Shown in pieces: positions 54,513 through 62,908 of a DNA stretch of 64,000 bases. Position 1 is the first letter of the stretch; each line of letters opens with the position of its first letter. Below the pieces are notes generated by a model that saw only the letters and a program-made list of their open reading frames with translations, was not told the origin of the DNA and made no database searches. The translations under genes were made by a program, and so were the position numbers. Source of the DNA: Tillandsia leiboldiana (taxonomy: Eukaryota > Streptophyta > Magnoliopsida > Poales > Bromeliaceae); the NCBI GenBank assembly GCA_029204045.2, contig CM055065.1, forward strand, positions 10,057,024 to 10,121,023. The letters are read 5' to 3'.

Positions 54513-54606
54513 GCATTTTGGATGGTAGCAAGATCCAAGAGGAACATGAGAGTTAAGCGTGCTAGAGCTAGAGTAGTTCTAGGATGGGTGACCCCCTGGG
54601 AAGTGG
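54513..54606 (+). other. 5S rRNA-derived segment within the Cassandra LTR
   Basis: AGTTAAGCGTGCTAGAGC (54551-54568) corresponds to the 5S A-box region, GAGTAGTTCTAGG to the intermediate element and GGATGGGTGACCCCCTGGGA (54582-54601) to the C-box. All three internal RNA polymerase III promoter blocks of plant 5S rRNA are recognisable; the 5' third is divergent. The second copy is at 55049-55142 and a third in the chimeric TRIM near 60035. Confidence 0.85.
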
Positions 54607-54699
54607 GGCGTCACAGTTGGTATCAGAGCCATTCACCAGCCGGAAATGTGAGATGAGTCTCAGCTGAGCCAGGGTTATATAGCGGGTAGAGCGAGGCTA

Positions 54700-54937
54700 G
54701 CGGGTAGAGCGAGGCTCCCCGGCTAATGACCGTTGTGAGTGGAGTGCAGCTCCTCACAAGGTCGGATAAGGCTAGCGAGACGAGTCTCACATCGCCTGGT
54801 GCTCGTGAGTGTGCTTGAGCGGGTAGAGCGAGGCTCCCCGGCTAATGACCGTTGTGAGTGGAGTGCAGCTCCTCACAAGGTCGGATAAGGCTAGCGAGAC
54901 GAGTCTCACATCGCCTGGTGCTTGTGAGTGTGCTTGA
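54700..54937. repeat. 119-bp tandem duplication inside the Cassandra interior
   Basis: 54700-54818 and 54819-54937 are nearly identical direct repeats starting GCGGGTAGAGCGAGGCTCCC and differing at about one base (GCTCGTGAG versus GCTTGTGAG). A third partial copy of the first 19 bases precedes them (about 54681-54699). The interior of the TRIM at 59669-59890 has one unit only. Confidence 0.85.
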
Positions 54938-55151
54938 GCCTGACGTGGACGTCAGGGCTTAAAGGGGGGAAGAATGTGACACCCCCGGAATTTGGATTAG
55001 TCCTCTATATAAATGATATAATATGACTAAATCTCTAACCCGGCTATAGCATTTTGGATGGTAGCAAGATCCAAGAGGAACATGAGAGTTAAGCGTGCTA
55101 GAGCTAGAGTAGTTCTAGGATGGGTGACCCCCTGGGAAGTGGGGCGTCACA

Positions 55152-58122
55152 AGGAGTCCAACTAGTATCGCACCCCAGAGGGCCGAACTGATAAAACCCG
55201 GACCGAAGATAACCCACCTGATATAACGCAGGCGGCTAATCTGAACCAACTATATGCTCAGCACACCAGATGCTACCGAATAACCCTGAATGTGAATTAA
55301 CAAATCAGTTTACTAACCAGTATACGATGTGATTTTTTTTTGCATCTAGACCCCTAGGGCTTTTAAATTTACACTTTTAGTGCCAATTTGGGCACTGTTT
55401 TCGCTCGTTCTTTCAACTGGAGATTCATTTTAACATTCCGTCACTTCCAGCAGGTTTTCTACATCATGCTGAACACCGTGCTCACCCATTTGTGGCATCA
55501 CGGGTTCTGAGGCAAACTTTGGCCCATAATATATGCACTAACATAGCCTTAATGTCATTTTGTTTCTTCGGGACTTCAAACAGAAATTTTAACGCGAGCA
55601 TCGCGTCCAGTGACCCCAAATTAGCCTAGGGCACACTGTCGCGGCTTCGCAAATACTTTAAAATAAGGTTTTGTCCCAACATTATTGTTTTATGTTGATT
55701 CTACTATATCTTTTAATTTAAACTTCAAACAAGAACATTTTGTATATAAAAGTTGGTCTGGGCACTGCCAGGACCTCAGTGCTCACCCTGGTTGAGGCCC
55801 AGGGGTGCTGGTTCAAGCAGGACCAAGGTCAAGCTTACACCCTAATTCACAATGCACCAAACTTTAATCCACTCAGTTTCTGTTTGAACTGAAGTGAGCA
55901 CAGAGCTCAGGGGACTATTTGGAGCAAGTTTCATATACAAAGTTTTGTCAAATTCCAACTCTTTCTTCTCAGTGGCATTTAATCAAACATCTTAGGGGCA
56001 TATTATATACACATACACACAACCAAAATTCAAGCTTGGTTCTCTGCAGCAAAAGGACCTGGGGCTTTCCAAGATGGATCAAATTGATCTACAAAGATTC
56101 TGGAGCAATTCCCCTCAAGTTGGAGCATGCCAAAACTCCTAGGTTGGCCGGGCTCAAGGAAAGAGATGAGCCAAATGCATGGAAAATCGTGACCAACAAA
56201 CCAGAGGTTCTGGGCCCAAACCTTTTGCACAGAACTTCCCCAAAACTCAAAGTGAAACTTTCTGGACCCGTGCCCGGCGATAGGACACGGCGGCGGCGCG
56301 GCGGAGCAAGCTCCATTTTCGAGCTCTTCCACCTCTAATGGCGAATTTCAACCAAGGCACTTGGAAGCTCTCTAACTTGGATGGAAATGTTCTTTGGGTC
56401 CACAGGAAGCTTCCCGACCAATCCTCCCCGGCCGGAGATGGCCGGAGCGCCGGCCGCCGCGTTTCGATCCACTCTCGGGTCATCCATGGCCGCGCCACTT
56501 TGGTGCTGCATGGATGCCATGCAACAGCACGGTTGGGTTCTCCTTACTCCCATGAACACTTCTGGGCATGTGGCCGGCGTCGGAGGAGCTCGCCGGCGCC
56601 GGAGCGCAAGGCTCGGCCAACATGCATAACCCGAAAGAACTAGGGTTTCAATTTTCTTTCTAAATTCTTAACCATCTTGGTTCAAACTTTGCAGAATTAA
56701 TTTATAGGTCCTACAGTCCATCCCTATCATTTTATTTTTCATTTTGGTCCATTAGTTGCAAAGAACGGCCGCGGCGGAGCTTCTTTAGGTTTCCGGCGAG
56801 ATATTGCTCTCGCCGGCAACCGGCCGCGCAAGGGGAGTTCGGCTGTTCAGGGAACATCACAATAACCTAACTAACCTACTGCTAGTGGTCTCGGGCTAAA
56901 ACAAACCGAGGTTTAGAAGCCCTTACCTTGGCCGGAGTTGTGGAAGATGGAAGAAGCCGGTTTTCTTCTTCCTCCTTTGCGCGGCCCCAGCAACCTCCAG
57001 ATGCTCCACAGGTACTTGGAACACCTCAGGGACCCTCCCAAAACCAACCTTTTCTTTCTCTTCCTTTCTCTCTCGTTTCTCTCTCTATGGTGGCTAGTGT
57101 TCTTGGGTGTCCAGGACTCCGGGCTTGATCCGGAGGAAGCCCAGGCACCAGGAACTCCTCCCAAAACCCAGAGAAAGCTTGGTGAAGCTTTGGTTCAAGT
57201 TCCCTTCTCCTCTCTCTCTCCCTCGGGTTATCCTTTAATGGTGTTGGGTTCTTTGGCTTCTCACTACACGCATGGCTTAGGCAGAGTACCTAGGTAATGT
57301 TTGAGTTCCCACAAGACTCTTCGTGCATGGAGCCAAGGCATATCAAGGGTCACTTGCTTCTTTAATGGTAGAGCCCTTTGCAAAATAACCCCAAACCCAA
57401 TTCACACTTAACCTCAACCCTCCGAGGCCTTCTCAGTGGGTGCATTATGCATCCAGCACCTTATAAGATTAACCTTATTAACTTTAATACATAAAATATA
57501 TAGGTTTATTAAGAAAGTATTGATTTTTCGACGATTTTCACGCAATTCGAGAAAATCCGCTCGACGATTCGCGAATTGGACTTCGCCACGACGTCCGGCT
57601 CGTCGAGACCATCAAAATAGGCTATTCATTTGTTTAGTTTGGTGCTCGGATAAAATCTCGGGCCATTTAGTTCTTGTATGTCGTATATTGACGCACGCAC
57701 TTCGATGCACCCGGATCGCCAAACGCGAAAACCGTCAGTGCCATTGCGCTCAGAACATCCAAATTAGCTAGGTTCCATTACTCATACCTCTAGGTTAAAA
57801 CTCTAGATAGTGGTTCGGCCATTAGTGAAAGCGAGGGATTAAAAACTCGAGGGTTACTATTCACTTAAGTCGCGGGGCCCACTTTTGATTTCTGATTTCT
57901 GGAAGATCCGACCGTCGGATCGAAAACATATGAATATAAAACTTCTATGTTTCGACGAGACGATCGCAATGGTGATCTCGGATTTTCCAGATCAGACCCC
58001 GATCAAAAGTCGATATTTCTGGGCCCACTATTGACCCACTATCTCTCCACTTTTGCCAAAAATTAATAATTTTAAATATTTAAAAGCAAACAGAGGTTTT
58101 TAAATTCTGGATTACTACAAAC
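55152..58122 (-). repeat. Antisense gypsy-type LTR remnant G (about 3 kb)
   Basis: On the minus strand it begins near 58122 with TGTAGTAATCCAG and runs leftward without coding potential to 55152, where it ends abruptly against the Cassandra LTR. It contains a GC-rich block with CCGGCG repeats (about 56275-56830), CT-rich leader-like sequence (57050-57220) and AT-rich flanks. Frames such as 55919-56338 and 56335-56643 lack homology-like motifs. It sits in the leader of F: the sequence right of 58122 (CATCCTAGGGTC) continues the B-family leader. An LTR is likely from position, start and composition, but the partner and TSD are not visible. Confidence 0.45.
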
Positions 58123-58496
58123 ATCCTAGGGTCCGCCAAAAGCCTTGGGTTTCCTAAGTCCCAACTGACCTATCCCTAAGCTCTGATACCACCTAATCTG
58201 TCACGCCCCGGGTGTAAACCAGAACCCGGGCCCATCTACAGATCCGCCGTGCACACGGTATTTCCCGCGTACACGAAGCGCCAGTAACTTGCTCAGATAT
58301 AAGAGATAATAAAGAGCATAAGACAGAGCTGAAATAAAAACTAATACATCTCAGACTGAAGCTGGAAATAAAATACCGTATATCTGTAAAAATAATACAT
58401 CTGTCTCTCCCAACTCACCAAAAAGATACAAACAGCTGGCTAAAGCCAGACCCAAAAGTAAAGTACAACTGTCTGAGGAAAAATGTACACCAACCG
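58123..58496 (-). repeat. Leader, PBS and LTR end of a B/D-family gypsy element (F, antisense)
   Basis: 58123-58198 is the complement of the family leader, including the PBS (GCTCTGATACCA, about 58181-58192). At 58199 the LTR end starts (TGTCACGCCCCGGGTG) and runs to 58496, closely matching D's LTR end at 5887-6180. The LTR is cut at 58496 by element H. No interior of F beyond the leader is seen. Confidence 0.75.
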
Positions 58497-58803
58497 TGTT
58501 GGTTTTAAAGGATCCACAAGGATCTAAATAGGTACTATCAAACACCTAGAGGGGGGTGAATAGGTGTAATATACAAAAAACCAATCTCAGTGCAAGATAA
58601 AAACCAATGCGGAAAATAAAAACAGCACAGCGAGATTTACGTGGAAACTCCAATCCAGGAGAAAAACCACGGGACCAACACGCAATAACAATCCACTACG
58701 AAAAGAAAAATAACAAGGTGATTACCGACTCCACGGACTCAAAACCCTCCTTCAAGTTCTTCGGATCTTGCGCTCACCGACTGCACGTCCACTGCACACG
58801 TTC

Positions 58804-59030
58804 GAATCCACGAACGCCACTCGAATCCACGAGCAACACGTTTCGAATCCACGAAACTCCTTCAACACATCGAATCCACGATGCCACGTCAACTCCTTGA
58901 TGCAAACTTGATAAAAGCTTCGATGGTGATCCTTTTCTTAGAATATCATTGAAGAACCATGGATGGAATCTCTAAGCAAAGATTAGATCAATTCGACAAA
59001 AAGGATTGCTTCAAAGAACCGTCGAATTGA
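58804..59030 (-). other. Structured leader of element H (hairpins and GTGGATTC array)
   Basis: On the minus strand, a stem pairs the two arms at 59030-59021 and 58997-58988 (TCAATTCGAC/GTCGAATTGA), a second pairs CTTAGA (58976-58971) with TCTAAG (58942-58937), and GTGGATTC loops lie at 58872-58879, 58845-58852, 58823-58830 and 58804-58811. Their flanks are catc/gatg, gtttc/gaaac, gctc/gagt and cgttc/gaacg, all able to pair. Stem sequences differ from those in copia 1 and I. Confidence 0.75.
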
Positions 59031-59130
59031 CCTAAAAGAGGCTAAAAGATGAACGATAAAAACCTAGCCTCTAGGGTTGTTCTCAAGTGTTTCTGGATTG
59101 GTCCGTACCTCTTGAGAAACCCTAAGTATC

Positions 59131-59407
59131 TATTTATAACCTTTGGAAATCAGTCAAAGTCGGTTTAGCATTCTTAACACGACATGACATTGTGTACCGG
59201 TACTAAATAGTGGGTTCCGGTACTCAATGCGCAAAACACAGATTTTCCTATTGTGTTCCGGTACTCCAACATGGGTTCCGGTACTCAATGAGAATTCCAG
59301 AAAATCCTGTGTCGGGTTTGATGAACTTAAAGTGGGGTTCCGATACTCAATATAAAAACTGATTTTTCCAAGATAAACTTTATCAAAAATAAACCATGTA
59401 CCGGAAT
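59131..59407 (-). promoter_or_regulatory. TATA box and GTACCGGTAC-type array of element H
   Basis: The TATA box TATAAATA is on the minus strand at 59138-59131. Farther right are GTACCGGTAC (59194-59203), GTTCCGGTAC at 59214, 59255 and 59275, and weaker copies at 59337 and 59398. Spacing within pairs is 20 bp and pairs recur after 61 bp, as in copia 1 and I, although the palindrome flanks are different. Confidence 0.7.
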
Positions 59408-59440
59408 CCAAACTTAAAATAAGTTGTGAGTTATAAACCA
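59269..59440 (-). repeat. 172-bp duplicated LTR segment, copy 1
   Basis: This segment of H's LTR recurs at 60068-60239 with a handful of substitutions and equal length, on the far side of the TRIM at 59441-60067. Confidence 0.85.
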
Positions 59441-60067
59441 TGTACGGCTGGTTATTGGCTCTGCTGTGTGTGTGTTTGGGCCGACGAGGACGTCAGGCCT
59501 AAACGGGGGGAGTCTGTGACGCCCCCAATAGTCCCACATCGGATGTGGATGGAATTGTGATTGGGTTTATATGAGACATGGGCACTAGTAATAATAATTG
59601 GGCTTAAGCATTTTGGGATGTGGTTTGGGCCCAACAAGTTATTATTGCTAGTGGGCCGGGTCGTTACATTTGGTATCAGAGACATTCACCAGCCGGAAAT
59701 GTGAGATGAGTCTCGGCTGAGCCAGGGTTATATAGCGGGTAGAGCGAGGCTCCCCGGCTAATAACCGTTGTGGGTGGAGTGCAGCTCCCCACAATGTCGG
59801 CTAAGGCTAGCGAGACGAGTCTCACATCGCTTGGTGCTTGTGAGTGTGCTTGAGCCTGACGTGGACGTCAGGGCTTAAAGGGGGGAAGAATGTGACACCC
59901 CCGGAATTTGGATTAGTCCTATATATAAATGATATAATAGGACTAAATCTCTTAACCCGGCTATAGCATTTTGGATAGTAGCAAGATCCAAGAAGTTATG
60001 AGAGTTAAGCGTACTAGAGCTAGAGTAGTTTTAGGATGGGTGACCCCCTGGGAAGTGGGGCGTCACA
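59441..60067 (+). mobile_element. Chimeric TRIM: interior end, LTR type A, Cassandra-like interior, 5S-type LTR
   Basis: 59441-59514 is the 3' end of a TRIM interior (GACGTCAGGCCTAAACGGGG). It is followed by LTR type A (59515-59668, 154 bp, TGTGACGCCCCCAATAG to GTCGTTACA), which contains CCCACATCGG but no 5S sequence. A PBS (TGGTATCAGAGA, 59671-59682) and a Cassandra-like interior lead to a polypurine tract and a 177-bp 5S-bearing LTR (59891-60067). The two LTRs are therefore from different families while the interiors are related. It has no coding capacity and no target duplication apart from the 172-bp repeats outside it. Confidence 0.8.
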
Positions 60068-60239
60068 ACATGGGTTCCGGTACTCAATGAGAATTCCAGA
60101 AAATCCTGTGTCGGGTTTGAGGAACTTAAAGTGGGGTTCCGGTACTCAAGATAAAAACTAATTTTTCCAAGATAAACTTTATCAAAAATAAACCATGTAC
60201 CGGAATCCAAACTTAAAATAAGTTGTGAGTTAAAAACCA
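60068..60239 (-). repeat. 172-bp duplicated LTR segment, copy 2
   Basis: Direct repeat of 59269-59440, starting ACATGGGTTCCGG immediately after the 5S-type LTR end and continuing into the rest of H's LTR. Confidence 0.85.
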
Positions 60240-60470
60240 AGTTTCCAAAACCACGTCTAAACCGGGTTTCAATAAATTCCTGATTCCAAAGATTGTAAAT
60301 GTACTTAAATCACCATGATTAAAGTTAATCATACCTGAGTGTCAAATTGAGCTCTTGTTGAATCTTCTCCGAGTCTTCGATTGTTGATTGACAATTTGAT
60401 CACTTCAAGACTCTGACTCAACTCACGAAATATGCCAACACAAAAAGCCGTAACAATCTCCCCCTTTGGC

Positions 60471-60942
60471 AATTTCGTGACAAAACCCAAAAATACATAA
60501 AACGCTCAAGACACTCATCTTAAACCAAAAAATTGAAATTCAATGTCATCACCAAAATATTGACTTTCTTTGCGTGAAAGATCCAATAAACAAAAATACA
60601 TCCGAACCAAACAATCCTAGAACAAACTCTATGACTTAGGACTTGGAGTCTTAAAGTGATGTAAATCCTGCAAAACAAAACTCCAAACAAAATCAAACGT
60701 TAGTCATTAGAAATTAAATGTAAATCCTACATTTGATTCGTCCTTTTGGTTCTTTTTGTTTTTCGGCTCTTTTCCTCATTTTTTCGTCATCTCCCCCTAT
60801 CTTGATCATCTCCCCTCATCATTTTTTGTTCTCCCCCTTTTTGTCACAAATTGTCAATCAATGAGAATACGAGACAAAAAGAAAGCACTAAAAACAGCAG
60901 TTCATAGTTACATGACCATTAGAGTCCTTGTTCAACAATAAA
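60471..60942 (-). other. Non-coding 3' interior of element H with internal polypurine-like tract
   Basis: Between ORF3 and the 3' LTR of H. Clustered C/T-rich tracts (CTCCCCC, about 60791-60843) are on the minus strand G/A-rich; the one at 60832-60843 followed by GTCACAAA equals the internal tract of copia 1. No gene is seen. Confidence 0.5.
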
Positions 60943-61510
60943 CTAAACGGAAATGGAAAGCAAGAACAAGAAAAGAAAAGAGTCACTCATCGTCATGTGA
61001 GTCATCAAGATTGGGTATGGAAGAAGTTCACGGCGACTTGATCCTTCAATAACATGCACCATTTGTTGCCAAATTAGGAATGGAATATTGACATTAATTT
61101 CATGTGCACTCTCTGGGTGACCAAGGAAGTAGAGAAGAAGAAGACGATCCCATCGAATCCTTTTAGTCCCCAGTGTAGGCAATAGGTTGTAGCAAATAAT
61201 TAAAGACAGAATATGGTACTCTGGCTTTAGATCCTTTGACTCAACATACAACCTGTTTGTGTGTGTTCTTGATTTGCAGATAGAATTCACAACAGTGTCC
61301 CAATGAGTTTCATATTGGAAGTCACCCTCAGTATAATATAGACCAGATGTATCGACAACTAATCCAAGGTTCGCACCAATTACTGCAGGAGTAATGTCAA
61401 ACTTGACACCTCTAACTGTCGTTTCAATGATGAATGTTCCAGTGTCATGGTCTTCATGAAGTGTAACAGCTCTAATGTAGAACTCCCTGAGTAACTCCAC
61501 ACAAAAACCC
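60943..61510 (-). pseudogene. ORF3 of element H, plant transposon-type domain, N-terminus cut by element I
   Basis: The minus-strand frame is open from the boundary with element I (61510) to a stop at 60943. It contains LLREFYIRAV, VRGVKFDITPAVIGANLGL, LSLIICYNLLPTLGTKRIRW and LLLLYFLGHPESAHEINVNI. This layout (a short beta-rich VRG..F..T...I...LGL block, then helices around NLLP and LLLYFL) resembles the 'putative plant transposon protein' domain found in ORF3-like products of SIRE and Ogre elements. No ATG start remains because the insertion of I removed the N-terminus, and the C-terminus runs into a hydrophobic tail (FLFLFLLSISV) that may be out of frame. No catalytic residues are known for the family. 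It shares position but not visible sequence with ORF3 of copia 1. Confidence 0.6.
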
Positions 61511-61756
61511 TGTTAAGGAATTTGTTTTGGCGTATTTCGTGAAAGTGTTAAGTCTTGAAGATTGAAGATAAAGAAGTGTGGATCATATACCTCAATCTCA
61601 AGAAAGAAGAATTGAAAAGGATCAGGTACGTTTAACTAATTAATTTTGATGATCTGAATACTTCTTATAGTGTAGAAACACTTGGATGAATTTTTAATTG
61701 CATAAAAATCAAAAAACTGGACATACTACATGTTCAGGATCCAGATCGGGCACTAT

Positions 61757-62041
61757 AGTCCGGACCCCGAACATAGGGTAGTTCATGCGCAATTCCAGTC
61801 CGGACCGTGGTATTTCAGTCCGGACCCCGAACGTTAATTCTGATGAAATTGCTTGGACAGTCCAGACCGTGGTATTTCAGTCCGGACCCCGAACGTTAAT
61901 TCCGAAGGAATTGCATGAACAGTCCGGACCGTGGTATTTCAGTCCGGACCCCGAACGTATGTTTTTCTGGAAATTGTCTGTTTAAGCCACGACAGTCCGG
62001 ACCGTCAATTCAAGTCCGGACCGTCAATTCCAGTCCGGACC
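61757..62041 (+). promoter_or_regulatory. AGTCCGGACC palindrome array of element I
   Basis: Copies begin at 61757, 61797, 61817, 61859 (AGTCCAGACC), 61879, 61921, 61941, 61994, 62013 and 62032. Most are pairs 20 bp apart recurring every 62 bp; the last three are 19 bp apart. CCGAAC follows the second of a pair. The array ends 66 bases before the TATA box, exactly as in copia 1. A single copy of the other type, GGATCCAGATC, remains at the left edge (about 61738). Confidence 0.8.
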
Positions 62042-62250
62042 GTCGTCCTACAAAATTCCAGATTAGGTCAGTTTTTGATTCTTATCCTCTTCCAACGGTT
62101 TCTAACCTATAAATAAACCCTACGATTTAGTTTTCGGTAGGGATCCGAGGTAATCAAAGAAAAACTTAAATACGGTCAAAAAGAGAGAGATCCACATATA
62201 GAGAAGAAAGGAAATAACAAGATTATATCTACGTTTCTTCATCTATATTG

Positions 62251-62574
62251 ATTAATTTGATTCTAGGTTTTCATACTCAGATTTTGAGTAGAATCAAATT
62301 AATGAATACTTAGATGGTATTTCCGATCTATCTTTGATCTAAGTATTCGGCGGATCATCACCACCCAAAAACAACGATTTTCCCAAAATCGGCGCGTGGA
62401 CTCGCGTGGCCTTGTGGATTCAAGGTGCTACCGCTCTCGTGGATTCGGAGCGAGGTACGTTCGTGGATTCGAGACGTGCTACTGGGTGAAGACCGTGGAT
62501 TCGGTTGGACGCCGTGGATTCGACGTTGGACACCGTGGATTCAGCGTTGGACGCTAATCGTGGATTCGAGGAGC
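62251..62574 (+). other. Structured leader of element I
   Basis: Hairpin 1: ATTAATTTGATTC (62251-62263) with GAATCAAATTAAT (62291-62303). Hairpin 2: GAATACTTAGAT (62304-62315) with ATCTAAGTATTC (62337-62348). GTGGATTC (the first is GTGGACTC) occurs at 62396, 62414, 62439, 62463, 62495, 62514, 62535 and 62560. Several stems are kept (cctt/aagg, cgctc/gagcg), while those at 62514 and 62535 no longer pair fully. Confidence 0.75.
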
Positions 62575-62908
62575 GTTGCGGAGCGAGCGGAGAAGATCTA
62601 CTAGGAGCGTATGGAAAAAGGTCGAGTCGTCTGTGAGTACGGTATATCACCTTTGTACGTGTTATAATTCTAGTAGATTTCGCCGTGTTATCGGTCCCGT
62701 GGTTTTTTACTCCGGTTTTGGAGTTTTCCACGTAAAAATCTTGCGTATTATATTTTCATTTCCGCATTGGGTTTTATAGCGCAACGGTTTTTGAGTGTTT
62801 ATTGTTTACACCTATTCACCCCCCCTCTAGGTGGTTTTTTCCCTATTTAGATCCATATCTTAACATAACCCAACAATTGGTATCAGAGAGGGAATAGGGT
62901 TGTAAACA

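Larger units (their letters stand above)
54439..55151 (+). mobile_element. Cassandra TRIM retrotransposon, identical 177-bp LTRs
   Basis: Two LTRs of 177 bp (54439-54615 and 54975-55151) start TGTGACACCCCC and end GGCGTCACA; I found no difference between them. The PBS TGGTATCAGAGC (54618-54629) and a polypurine tract (TTAAAGGGGGGAAGAA) border a 359-bp interior with no coding capacity. 5S-like sequence in the LTR identifies the Cassandra group, which depends on other elements for all proteins. Identical LTRs imply recent insertion. No target duplication is seen (AGTAA left, AGGAG right). Confidence 0.92.
58497..61510 (-). mobile_element. SIRE-type copia element H (antisense, 3' part)
   Basis: The minus-strand LTR spans 60456-58497 (starts TGTTAC, ends CAACA), with polypurine tract (complement of ATCTCCCCCTTTGG, 60457-60470) and an interior that extends to 61510, where element I begins. 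The LTR shares layout with copia 1 (array, TATA box, hairpins) but little sequence. A TRIM and a 172-bp duplication enlarge it by 799 bp; without them it is about 1161 bp. gag and pol are not in the window because I inserted into ORF3. Confidence 0.8.
61511..62875 (+). repeat. 5' LTR of element I
   Basis: Collinear with the copia 1 LTR in both ends and the leader, but the upstream array uses AGTCCGGACC instead of GATCCGGATC. TATA box TATAAATA is at 62108-62115. Confidence 0.9.

Noticed and set aside
54513..54606. 5S rRNA gene
   Set aside because: Only the promoter half matches well, the 5' part is divergent and it lies in both LTRs of a TRIM, so it is a captured copy.
55919..57297. Possible exons of a host gene (frames at 55919, 56338 and 56938)
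   Set aside because: They are short, lie in several phases on both strands inside the antisense LTR-like segment G, and show no splice-consistent series or motif.
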